Shown here: positions 10,453-18,817 of the stretch, piece after piece | Position numbering within the stretch: position 1 is the first letter of the stretch | Layout: each line of letters opens with the position of its first letter | Origin: an uncultured Mucilaginibacter sp. | GTDB lineage: Bacteria > Bacteroidota > Bacteroidia > Sphingobacteriales > Sphingobacteriaceae | NCBI GenBank assembly: GCA_903863845.1 | Contig: CAIPDP010000200.1 | Coordinates: forward strand, 1-64,000 | Direction: 5' to 3' | DNA length: 64,000 nucleotides | Program-made: the position numbers and the translations under genes | The notes under the pieces: model-generated | The model's database searches: none | What the model was told of the DNA's origin: nothing | Seen by the model: only the letters and a program-made list of their open reading frames with translations

Positions 10453-12477
10453 TCAGATCAGGATTTTAAAGATAAAAATAGCCAGTATAATTGCCAGCAT
10501 ACTGAACAGGTAATATTGAACTTTCCCATTTTGAAAGCGGCGCGCAAAATTACCGATACCAAGCACTAAAGCAGCAAGCAGGTGTAAAAAGCCATCGACA
10601 ATATTTTTATCGAGCCATTCGGTCACTTTTGCAAAGGCAAGGGTAATTTTTGACAGCAAATGTAGAAATCCGTCGATAATATTAGGGTCGATCCAACAGG
10701 CAAATCGACTTAGTGCCAATACGGGTTTAACTATGATGCGCTGGTAACTGCGGTCTATATACCATTCGTTATAAGAAAACCGAACCAAAAAGGCTGTGGC
10801 GGAAATGGGCAGTCTTCTTTGCCCGATATAAATAGTGTAGGCCCAGTACAATACCAGCACAACGCCAAGGTTAACCAATACGGGTATATAAGTTTGGTAA
10901 ATGCTAAGCTCGTTGGCGGTATCCGCCGAAGAAAAGCCTTTGACCAACCAGGCATTTTCTGACGCCAATGGATTGTATGAAAATAAAGGGAAAAGCGAAC
11001 CTATCGCCAACAATATCAATGGCAGTTTGTATTGCCAGCCACCATCGCTAATATGCAGATTAATTTTAGGGTTGCTGATAGCCGGTTTAAATTCACCGAA
11101 GAACACCTTGTAAACCATTCTGGCAACATAAAATGCCGTCAGCCAACTGGTCAGAAATAACACCAGCGGTAGAAGCTTTTCTATTCCGTTGCGGTCTTCC
11201 GCCCATTCAAAGGATCTCACCAGGATACTGTCTTTGGATAAATAGCCGGATGTTAGCGGAAAGCCGATCAATGCAAATCCGCCAATAACAGCGGCAATAA
11301 AAGTAAGCGGCAATTTCTTGCGCAAACCGCCCATGGTTTGGATATTCTGAGGGTCGATCTCTAAATTATTCTCCTCTTTGATATGCTGCATTTCGTGGAT
11401 AACGATACCAGCCACCAAAAACAAGAGACATTTGAAAAAGGCATGTGTAGCCAAATGAAAGAGCGAAGAAGAATAAGCCCCGATACCCATAGCTGCTACC
11501 ATAAAACCTAATTGGGAAATGGTAGAATAGGCCAGGATCCTTTTCAGATCATTTTGCGTGAGCGCGATAGTTGCGGCCATAAAGGCGGTAAAGGTGCCGA
11601 TAATAGCCAGTATCGTGAGCTCATCCGGGGTGAAGAAAGGGTAAAATCTTCCCAGCAAAAACACACCAGCGGCAACCATAGTCGCCGCATGGATCAATGC
11701 AGAAATAGACGTGGGCCCTTCCATAGCATCCGGCAGCCAGGTATGCAACGGAAATTGCGCCGATTTTGCCGCCACCGCCAGGAACAAGCCTGCGCAGGCT
11801 AAATATTGCCAGTTGGTTGGTATGGCTATTGTTTTCACAAGCGCATTGGCACCAAACAGCTGTGTAATATCAAATGTATGGCAGGAAACAAACAAGGTTA
11901 TGATGGCGGTTAACAAGCCAATATCCCCTATCCTGTTCATAATGAAGGCTTTTTTATTGGCAAGGATGGCTTTGGGTTTGGTGAACCAGAAGCCAATTAA
12001 AAGGTACGATGAAAAACCAACCAATTCCCAGAATGCATAAAACAGCACCAGGTTATCCGTAACCACCAATGCCAGCATGCTGAAACAAAAGAAACTTAAG
12101 TAGGTAAAATAGCGACCATACCGGGCATCTTCCTTCATGTAAGCGGTGGAGTAAATATGCACCGGCAAAGCCACCAGCGATACCAATACCAGCATCAATA
12201 CCGATAGGTTATTGAGGAGGATACCGGCATATACCTTAGTATCGCCAATACTGAACCAAAGTTGTTGCTGGTGTACCTCGTGCTGGTTCCATACTTTGGC
12301 GAAGATGAAGGCGCAGAGTACCGCGCTGCCCAGGATAGCCAGCGTTGATATCCACCCGGTAATTTTTGATTTTGCAGGAAGAACATAGTTCACTATTGCT
12401 GCCAATAACGGCAGTAGTACAGCTGTTAAGGCGAACTTTGTGGTTAGGGTGTCGATATGGGTGAGGAAGTCTTGCAA
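10453..12477 (-). CDS. nuoL: NADH-quinone oxidoreductase subunit L, start reassigned to TTG
   Basis: FPLHTWLPDAMEGPTSISALIHAATMVAAGVFLL; ORF-track start at 12519 overlaps the preceding CDS by 40 bp, whereas an in-frame TTG at 12477 lies 2 nt after its stop. Confidence 0.9.
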   Translation of the reverse strand: MQDFLTHIDTLTTKFALTAVLLPLLAAIVNYVLPAKSKITGWISTLAILGSAVLCAFIFAKVWNQHEVHQQQLWFSIGDTKVYAGILLNNLSVLMLVLVSLVALPVHIYSTAYMKEDARYGRYFTYLSFFCFSMLALVVTDNLVLFYAFWELVGFSSYLLIGFWFTKPKAILANKKAFIMNRIGDIGLLTAIITLFVSCHTFDITQLFGANALVKTIAIPTNWQYLACAGLFLAVAAKSAQFPLHTWLPDAMEGPTSISALIHAATMVAAGVFLLGRFYPFFTPDELTILAIIGTFTAFMAATIALTQNDLKRILAYSTISQLGFMVAAMGIGAYSSSLFHLATHAFFKCLLFLVAGIVIHEMQHIKEENNLEIDPQNIQTMGGLRKKLPLTFIAAVIGGFALIGFPLTSGYLSKDSILVRSFEWAEDRNGIEKLLPLVLFLTSWLTAFYVARMVYKVFFGEFKPAISNPKINLHISDGGWQYKLPLILLAIGSLFPLFSYNPLASENAWLVKGFSSADTANELSIYQTYIPVLVNLGVVLVLYWAYTIYIGQRRLPISATAFLVRFSYNEWYIDRSYQRIIVKPVLALSRFACWIDPNIIDGFLHLLSKITLAFAKVTEWLDKNIVDGFLHLLAALVLGIGNFARRFQNGKVQYYLFSMLAIILAIFIFKILI

Positions 12478-12479
12478 TG

Positions 12480-13322
12480 TTATTTTTTTGTGGTGACGAA
12501 CACTTTTAAACCGACCCAACTTTCGATGGGTTTCGGGGACTGGATGACTACTGATTTGATTTTATTCGCTGGTACGTCATATAGCTTTGAAATAAAGTCT
12601 TTGTCACCATTTTCTACACTTTTTCCGTCAACAAAATAAGTACAGGACTTATCACCATTATTATTTTCAATATACTGTTTGTAATCTTTTGAAAAAGCGG
12701 AAAATTTGTTTTGATAGGATTTTACTGCCCCCGCTTTCGTTGTTATTAATACAAGAGAATCAACCGGAGAATCAGGAAAGGCATTCTTCATATCCTCTTT
12801 GGACAATATTTTTTTTTCTAATATTTCGGATGGGTTGACTTGAATCGTATCAACAACCTCGCCATCTACCACGTACATCACTTTCATTGGCTTCGGCGGA
12901 GGCGGTAAGTTTTCGGGTTGTATAAATGTATTGAGTACCCCGGCCTTGGTTTTTATAATAAATACTCCGTTTTTAGCTTCAGGGCCGTAGATCCCTTTTG
13001 CACCATCGCCTCTGATTACCTGAACTTTTCTGACATTCTGTTCATCGATCTTATGGAGGTCTCCTTTAAATACTGAATCATCAACCATTACTAAAGGATC
13101 CGAGGTACCCGGTTGCATTTTGATTTGCTGAAGCAGATCATACATTGTTTTGGCCATGATGGTATCCTTTTTTTGTGCGATTGAATTGAGCGACAGCGTT
13201 AAGCAGAATAAAAGGGCTAATACTGTCGGCAAAAGTTTACTGAAATACACCCCGGTCCCTGACTGGCACAGTTTGGAGATTGCTTCGTTCCCCGCAATGA
13301 CGGTTTTGTGGTGCTTGCTCAT
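12480..13322 (-). CDS. secreted TonB-plug-domain-like hypothetical protein between nuoK and nuoL
   Basis: Signal-like KLLPTVLALLFCLTLSLNSIAQ; PLVMVDDSVFKGDLHKIDEQNVRKVQVIRGDGAKGIYGPEAKNGVFIIKTK resembles plug motifs; N-terminus may be mis-called. Confidence 0.7.
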   Translation of the reverse strand: MSKHHKTVIAGNEAISKLCQSGTGVYFSKLLPTVLALLFCLTLSLNSIAQKKDTIMAKTMYDLLQQIKMQPGTSDPLVMVDDSVFKGDLHKIDEQNVRKVQVIRGDGAKGIYGPEAKNGVFIIKTKAGVLNTFIQPENLPPPPKPMKVMYVVDGEVVDTIQVNPSEILEKKILSKEDMKNAFPDSPVDSLVLITTKAGAVKSYQNKFSAFSKDYKQYIENNNGDKSCTYFVDGKSVENGDKDFISKLYDVPANKIKSVVIQSPKPIESWVGLKVFVTTKK

Positions 13323-13323
13323 C

Positions 13324-13629
13324 TCAATCCTTCAAATGATCGGTTTTGCCCGGGTCAATGGTTTTATATTTTTTGTAGACGTTGAGGATGATGGCCAGGG
13401 CAACGGCAGTTGTTGCGGCGGCCAGTACGATAGCGAACAGGGCAAAGGTTTGGCCCCCATTGCTGATCTTATCGTATTTACCAAAAGCTACCAGGTTAAG
13501 GATAGCAGCGTTCAGCATCAGTTCAATGCCGATCAAAACCTGGATGGAGTTGCGTTTGGTGAGAATGACATATAGCCCAATGCAAAATAATCCGGCGCTT
13601 ACTAACAGGAAATCGGATAAGTTGATCAT
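13324..13629 (-). CDS. nuoK: NADH-quinone oxidoreductase subunit K
   Basis: IGLYVILTKRNSIQVLIGIELMLNAAILNLVAFG; 4-nt overlap with nuoJ. Confidence 0.96.
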   Translation of the reverse strand: MINLSDFLLVSAGLFCIGLYVILTKRNSIQVLIGIELMLNAAILNLVAFGKYDKISNGGQTFALFAIVLAAATTAVALAIILNVYKKYKTIDPGKTDHLKD

Positions 13630-14174
13630 GCGCCCTGCTCCTTTCTTGATATATGGGCGGCACCTACAAGAGCGGCCAGCAGTAAAATGGATAAGATCTC
13701 GAAAGGCAGCAGGTAACGGGTAATCAGGCTTACGCCGATATTGCCTGTCATGGCATCATTCGGAGCTATCACATTTTTTTGAGCGATGGCATCATTTACC
13801 CAGGGCAGGGAGTTAAAATCGGTCCTGAATAAAATATTGACTATCACAATAAAGAACGCTATTGCCAATAAAAATGCAGGCAGTTTACTGATGCTCACAA
13901 AATGATTTTGCCGCCCTTCTAAATTGGCCAGCGTTTCTCTGCCAGAGAGCATAAAAGCGAATATCATCAATACTAAAACCCCACCAACATAAACCACAAT
14001 TTGGGTGATAGCGATAAAATCGGCCAGAGCCAACACGTATAAGCCAGCCAATGCCATTAATGTCACAAAAAACATAAAGATCGTACGCACCAGATTTTTA
14101 CTGGTAGCAATAAACAAGGCAGAAGCAAGCACGATGAAGCCCAGCAGGTAAAACATTATTTTAACCATCGTCAT
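13626..14174 (-). CDS. nuoJ: NADH-quinone oxidoreductase subunit J
   Basis: Multi-TM; DFIAITQIVVYVGGVLVLMIFAFML; 4-nt overlap with nuoI. Confidence 0.95.
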   Translation of the reverse strand: MTMVKIMFYLLGFIVLASALFIATSKNLVRTIFMFFVTLMALAGLYVLALADFIAITQIVVYVGGVLVLMIFAFMLSGRETLANLEGRQNHFVSISKLPAFLLAIAFFIVIVNILFRTDFNSLPWVNDAIAQKNVIAPNDAMTGNIGVSLITRYLLPFEILSILLLAALVGAAHISRKEQGA

Positions 14175-14758
14175 GATTCACCCCCCTTCTGTTTTAGGGC
14201 AGCTTCCTTGGCGGCCTGGCGTTCGGCTACCTGCTTTTCGAGCAGGGCACGTTTTTCCGCTGCTTCTTCGGGCGTCATATCTGAGAACTCGTAGTTCAGG
14301 TCCTTCAATTCAAAAACTGAGCGGTCGTATTGGTTCGTCATCACGATACACTCAGTTGGGCAAACGATGGTGCACAAACCGCAATACATGCACTTGGCCA
14401 TATCAATATCAAATTTGGCGGCGTACAAGCGTTTGGTCGTACCGTCGGAGGTCTGCCCGATGGCCTCCGTTGCTTTGATGGCCTCGATATCAATACAATC
14501 AACCGGACATATCTTGGCGCAAAGATCGCATACAATGCAATCATCGATCTCGACATCCAGTTGGTAGCGACCAACCTCAGGCACTGGCAATTGCTGTTTA
14601 GGATATTGAATGGTATTGGTGCCCCCTAACTGTTCAAAATAATTATCAGCACTCACCCGCACGATCTTTCGCTTCCGGTGAGAAGAAAAAAGATGTGCCA
14701 GGGTAAGACTCATGCCTTGCCATGCTGTTTTGAAACCGTTGAAGAAGTTTTTTAACAC
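14171..14758 (-). CDS. nuoI: NADH-quinone oxidoreductase subunit I (two 4Fe-4S clusters)
   Basis: CIVCDLCAKICPVDCI and CMYCGLCTIVCPTECI. Confidence 0.96.
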   Translation of the reverse strand: MLKNFFNGFKTAWQGMSLTLAHLFSSHRKRKIVRVSADNYFEQLGGTNTIQYPKQQLPVPEVGRYQLDVEIDDCIVCDLCAKICPVDCIDIEAIKATEAIGQTSDGTTKRLYAAKFDIDMAKCMYCGLCTIVCPTECIVMTNQYDRSVFELKDLNYEFSDMTPEEAAEKRALLEKQVAERQAAKEAALKQKGGES

Positions 14759-14780
14759 TATTGTTTGTTTACTTTCTATC

Positions 14781-14990
14781 GTCGCCTCACCCCAACCCCT
14801 CTCCGGGGGAGAGGGGCTTTTTGGTTTTGGTTCATTCTTTGATCCTTCTTTCGGACTTACTTTTGTCGCCTCACCCCAACCCCTCTCCAGGGGAGAGGGG
14901 CTTTTTGTTTTTGGTTCATTCTTTGATCCTTCTTTTGGACTTTCTTTTGTCGCCTCACCCCAACCCCTCTCCAGGGGAGAGGGACTTTTT
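14781..14990. repeat. 84-bp tandem repeat, about 2.5 copies, each with a GAGAGGGG-type hairpin
   Basis: GTCGCCTCACCCCAACCCCTCTCC(G/A)GGGGAGAGGG... starts at 14781, 14865 and 14949, exact 84-bp period. Confidence 0.95.
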
Positions 14991-15038
14991 TACCCCCAAT
15001 TACTGTTAACTAATAACTAATATCCGATAACTGCCCCG

Positions 15039-16109
15039 CTACATCACCCACAATCGCCATACGCCCGATAACAGCACGCATAAAAATGCAAGTGGAGTGA
15101 GCACCTTCCAGCACAAATTCATCAACTGATCTACGCGCAGGCGTGGCAGTGTCCATCTGATCCAAAGCTGTACTCCAACCAGGGTCAACACCTTGGCTAC
15201 CGTCCAGAATACACCCCATGTTGAGTTGGTTGTCCAGTCAGCCAGCTTTACCACGCCTATATTGGGCAGCGGGGTATTCCAGGCCCCTAAAAATAATACT
15301 ACGGAGATCATCGACACTAAAAACATCATCGAATACTCTGCCAAAAAAACAAAACCGAAACGCATTCCGGTAAACTCGGTATGAAAACCGGCTACAAGTT
15401 CCGATTCCGCTTCCGGGATATCAAATGGTGCGCGGTTACTTTCGGCCAATGAGGCAATAAAGTATACCACAAAAGCGATCAAAAGGTGGGGAGCACGAAA
15501 TATGTTCCAGCTCAATATGCCCCCATTGGCTGTTACATCCCAAATGCCTAAAAATTTTGTATGTTCTGAGGACAATATCCCCTGCTGTGCCGAAATGGTT
15601 TGCAGGTTCAGCGACTGAGCGATCATGACCACAGCAATAATGGCAAAACCAGCCGGTATTTCGTAAGAAATGATCTGGGCAGCCGAGCGCATCGCCCCCA
15701 AAATAGCATACTTGTTATTGGAGCCCCAGCCAGCCATTAATATCCCTAAAGTTTCTATAGATAGAATGGCAAAGATATAGTACAGGCCCAGGTTAAGATT
15801 GGACGGCGCTACCCCACCCGACCATGGAATGGCTGCAAAGCCTAAATAAACGGCGATGAAGATCAATCCCGGTGCGATCATGAAAAGTAACCTGTCTGCA
15901 GCAGCAGGAATGATCGGTTCTTTGATCAGCAATTTGATCACATCGGCCAGTGTTTGTAGCAAGCCATATTTACCGGTTTCGGTTGGGCCGAGCCTGTCCT
16001 GTATAAAGGCAGAAACCTTACGCTCGGCATATACACCTAACAAAGCGAAAAGACCTGAAAAAGCAAACAGGCCAATAGCAATAGTGAAATATTTGAGGTA
16101 AAAGTTCAA
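15039..16109 (-). CDS. nuoH: NADH-quinone oxidoreductase subunit H
   Basis: GPTETGKYGLLQTLADVIKLLIKEPIIP and ESNRAPFDIPEAESELVAGFHTEFTGMRFG. Confidence 0.96.
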   Translation of the reverse strand: MNFYLKYFTIAIGLFAFSGLFALLGVYAERKVSAFIQDRLGPTETGKYGLLQTLADVIKLLIKEPIIPAAADRLLFMIAPGLIFIAVYLGFAAIPWSGGVAPSNLNLGLYYIFAILSIETLGILMAGWGSNNKYAILGAMRSAAQIISYEIPAGFAIIAVVMIAQSLNLQTISAQQGILSSEHTKFLGIWDVTANGGILSWNIFRAPHLLIAFVVYFIASLAESNRAPFDIPEAESELVAGFHTEFTGMRFGFVFLAEYSMMFLVSMISVVLFLGAWNTPLPNIGVVKLADWTTNSTWGVFWTVAKVLTLVGVQLWIRWTLPRLRVDQLMNLCWKVLTPLAFLCVLLSGVWRLWVM

Positions 16110-16206
16110 CGATCAGTTTGCGTTAACTGCAAACTTAAACATTTTTGCTTGATTGAGCAGATTCGATGCCTATATCACCCGCTGAAATGACCCCGCAATT
16201 AAAAAA

Positions 16207-17037
16207 TTATTTCAGCGTCATAAACTCCGACAGCACCGGTTCGCCATAAAACAGGGAGGCATGGTGATCGAAATCCATAGTATCATCCGAAGTGGTAAAA
16301 AAGCGTTGGGACTTTCCTTTTGACAAACGCGGCACCATTTCGGGATGCCGTTGCAGGTAATCAACCAGGCTGGATGCAACAATATCACCTTGCGGTACCA
16401 CACGGATATGATCAGGCAGATAGGCCTCAATTTTTGCTTTCAGCAGCGGATAATGGGTACAAGCCAGCAGCAGAGTGTCGATCTTATCCGACTGCGCCAG
16501 TACCTGGTCGAGGTATTTTTTCACGAAATAGTCGGCGCCGGGCTGATCATATTCGGCATTTTCAATCAATGGCACCCATAGCGGGCAGGCTTGCTGGTAC
16601 ACTTTAACCTCCGGAAAAAAATGATTGATCTCCATCAGGTAGGAGCCAGACTGCACTGTGCCTTTTGTGCCAAGTACACCTATTTCTTTTGAACCGCTGA
16701 AATTGCCGATCACTTCGGCGGTAGGGCGTATAACGCCTAAAACCCTTTTTGTTGCGTCGATATTTGGGAGATCGCGCTGCTGGATGGTACGGAGTGCTTT
16801 CGCAGACGCCGTGTTGCAGGCCAGTATCACCAGCGGACAACCCAGGTCGAACAGCGCCTGCACTCCTTCAAGGGTATATTGATGGATGGTGTTGAATGAC
16901 CTGTTGCCGTAAGGAGCCCGGGCATTATCGCCAAGGTATATAAAATCATAATCGGGCAGCAGCTTTTCGATGGAACGGAATACCGTTAAACCACCATAAC
17001 CTGAATCGAAAATACCAATTGGTTGTTTGTCTGCCAC
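16207..17037 (-). CDS. murI: glutamate racemase (GTG start)
   Basis: GIFDSGYGGLTVFRSIEKLLPDYDFIYLGDNARAPYG, LVILACNTASA, LLACTHYPLL; start codon CAC on + strand at 17035-17037. Confidence 0.96.
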   Translation of the reverse strand: MADKQPIGIFDSGYGGLTVFRSIEKLLPDYDFIYLGDNARAPYGNRSFNTIHQYTLEGVQALFDLGCPLVILACNTASAKALRTIQQRDLPNIDATKRVLGVIRPTAEVIGNFSGSKEIGVLGTKGTVQSGSYLMEINHFFPEVKVYQQACPLWVPLIENAEYDQPGADYFVKKYLDQVLAQSDKIDTLLLACTHYPLLKAKIEAYLPDHIRVVPQGDIVASSLVDYLQRHPEMVPRLSKGKSQRFFTTSDDTMDFDHHASLFYGEPVLSEFMTLK

Positions 17038-17048
17038 AAATGCAAAAA

Positions 17049-17076
17049 TAAAAAAAGCGGACTTGAATTGTCCGCT
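17049..17076 (-). terminator. rho-independent terminator downstream of the ompH paralogs
   Basis: Minus strand: AGCGGAC-aattcaa-GTCCGCT followed by TTTTTTTATTTTT. Confidence 0.8.
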
Positions 17077-17099
17077 CTAATAAATTATGTTCAAATTAC

Positions 17100-17615
17100 T
17101 TATTTGATACCCAGTTTAACTTTTACAGCGGGCCCAAGGTCGTCTCCCGGAGGCGACACAATCAGATCGGTTTGTGAAGAGTCAAGCACGTAGGTATAAC
17201 CCTTCTCTTTCGCGACCTGCGCGATGGCGCTCTTCACTTTTTCCAATAATGGTTTAGAAAGCTCCCCGGTACGGGCAGCTACCTTTTGCTGGGCCTCGTT
17301 CTGGTAGTCGTTCATTCTTTTCTGCAGATCGGCTAATTCAACCTGTTTTGCCGAACGTACAGCGTCAGTCATGCTTGCCTGCTGCTTTTGAAAGTCTTGC
17401 CCTTTTGCCTGGTATTCGGTATACATCGATTTTAACTGATCCATGTATTGGTTGCTGTAAGCGTCGATCTTCGACTTAATATCAGCAGCTTCGGGTAATG
17501 CTTTTACCAATTCGGCAAAATTAACATACGCAACTTTATCTTGTGCTAAAACCAAATTGTTGTTTAGTAACAAACACAGGAAGCACGATAATGTTATCAA
17601 CAGCTTTTTCATCAA
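17100..17615 (-). CDS. OmpH/Skp family periplasmic chaperone
   Basis: KVAYVNFAELVKALPE, coiled coil, KEKGYTYVLDSSQTDLIVSPPGDDL; signal peptide. Confidence 0.92.
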   Translation of the reverse strand: MMKKLLITLSCFLCLLLNNNLVLAQDKVAYVNFAELVKALPEAADIKSKIDAYSNQYMDQLKSMYTEYQAKGQDFQKQQASMTDAVRSAKQVELADLQKRMNDYQNEAQQKVAARTGELSKPLLEKVKSAIAQVAKEKGYTYVLDSSQTDLIVSPPGDDLGPAVKVKLGIK

Positions 17616-17670
17616 TTTTCAGCGATCTGAAATAAAATTAAATAACAAAATACCTGCCAGACAATTTATT

Positions 17671-17712
17671 AAAAAAGAAAAGCGGTCAAAAAAATGACCG
17701 CTTTTCTTTTTT
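17671..17712. terminator. long bidirectional-type hairpin between two ompH paralogs
   Basis: Perfect 18-bp stem AAAAAAGAAAAGCGGTCA / TGACCGCTTTTCTTTTTT, loop AAAAAA. Confidence 0.8.
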
Positions 17713-17719
17713 GGATGGA

Positions 17720-18232
17720 CTATTTAACGCCCAATTTGGTTTTTACATCAGCGGTCAGGTCATCTGACGGCGGAGAAACGATCAAATCAGTCTGTGCTGA
17801 ATTGATCACATAAGAATAACCTTTTTCTTTTGCTACCTGCGCTACCGCAGCACGGATCTTATCAAACAATGGCTTAGAAAGCTCTGTTGTTTTTGCCTGA
17901 ACTTTTTGCTGGGCATCCTGCTGAAATGACTGGATACGTTTTTGAATATCACTCAACTCTGCTTCTTTGGCCGAGCGTACAGCATCGGTCATGGTTGCGC
18001 GCTGTGCTTCATAAGCCTGGCCTTTCGTCTGGTATTCAGAGGTCATTGCGGTGTATTGATCCTGGAACTGTTTGTTATAAGTTTCCAGTTGGGTCCTTAT
18101 AACTTTGGTTTCGGGCAATTGATCAACCAATTGATCAAAATTAATGTACCCGATCTTTGTTTGTGCTTTAGCAACGTTTCCGGCAAACAAAATACACACG
18201 GCAACCAAAGCAACTTTCAATAGTTTTTTCAT
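17720..18232 (-). CDS. OmpH/Skp family periplasmic chaperone
   Basis: KIGYINFDQLVDQLPE...YVINSAQTDLIVSPPSDDL; close paralog of the 17100-17615 product. Confidence 0.92.
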   Translation of the reverse strand: MKKLLKVALVAVCILFAGNVAKAQTKIGYINFDQLVDQLPETKVIRTQLETYNKQFQDQYTAMTSEYQTKGQAYEAQRATMTDAVRSAKEAELSDIQKRIQSFQQDAQQKVQAKTTELSKPLFDKIRAAVAQVAKEKGYSYVINSAQTDLIVSPPSDDLTADVKTKLGVK

Positions 18233-18280
18233 TGTTTTCTTTTGGGGGGGTTAAATTTGGGCTAATTTATCTATAAATCT

Positions 18281-18808
18281 TTATTTAGCAAAAACACCAG
18301 GCTTTAATCCGAGGCGGGTGATCACTTCATCACTCTTGTCTAATCGTGGATCATGGTAAAGCATCAATATTTCGCTGTTCTTATCAAATATCACTTCGTA
18401 TTGTTCACTTTCTGCTACAGCCTGTACAGCTTTCATTATCCTGTCCTGTATCGGTTTTAGCAATTCGGTACTTTTTTTGGCCAATTCTCCATCAGGGCCA
18501 AATTTTACGCGCTGAAAGTTTTTAACTTCTTTTTCCTTATCACCTATCTCGGCCTCGCGCCTTTTTTTCATATCCGCCGTCATTAGCACTTTATCTGCAT
18601 CATAGGCTTTATACATTCGCTCTATTTCCTGCGATTTGGCATCAACCTCTTTCTGCCATTGGTCTGAAAGTGCGGCCAATTGCTTTTGTGCCGCCTGGTA
18701 TTCGGGCATATGTTTCAGAATATAATCTGAATCCACAAATGCAAAGCGTTGCGCAAATGTAGTAATAGCGGCGAACGTAAAAAATATTACTAATATTATC
18801 CTTTTCAT
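18281..18808 (-). CDS. OmpH/Skp family periplasmic chaperone, divergent
   Basis: RFAFVDSDYILKHMPEYQAAQKQLAAL and C-terminal YEVIFDKNSEILMLYHDPRLD; signal peptide. Confidence 0.9.
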   Translation of the reverse strand: MKRIILVIFFTFAAITTFAQRFAFVDSDYILKHMPEYQAAQKQLAALSDQWQKEVDAKSQEIERMYKAYDADKVLMTADMKKRREAEIGDKEKEVKNFQRVKFGPDGELAKKSTELLKPIQDRIMKAVQAVAESEQYEVIFDKNSEILMLYHDPRLDKSDEVITRLGLKPGVFAK

Positions 18809-18817
18809 CCAGGCAAA

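Noticed and set aside
14173-14629. Plus-strand ORFs opposite nuoI
   Set aside because: Antisense to a strongly recognised ferredoxin-type subunit.
14712-15020. ORFs 14712..15020 and 14761..15009 (SPHPNPSPGERG repeats)
   Set aside because: Translated 84-bp repeat, an artefact often annotated as a protein.
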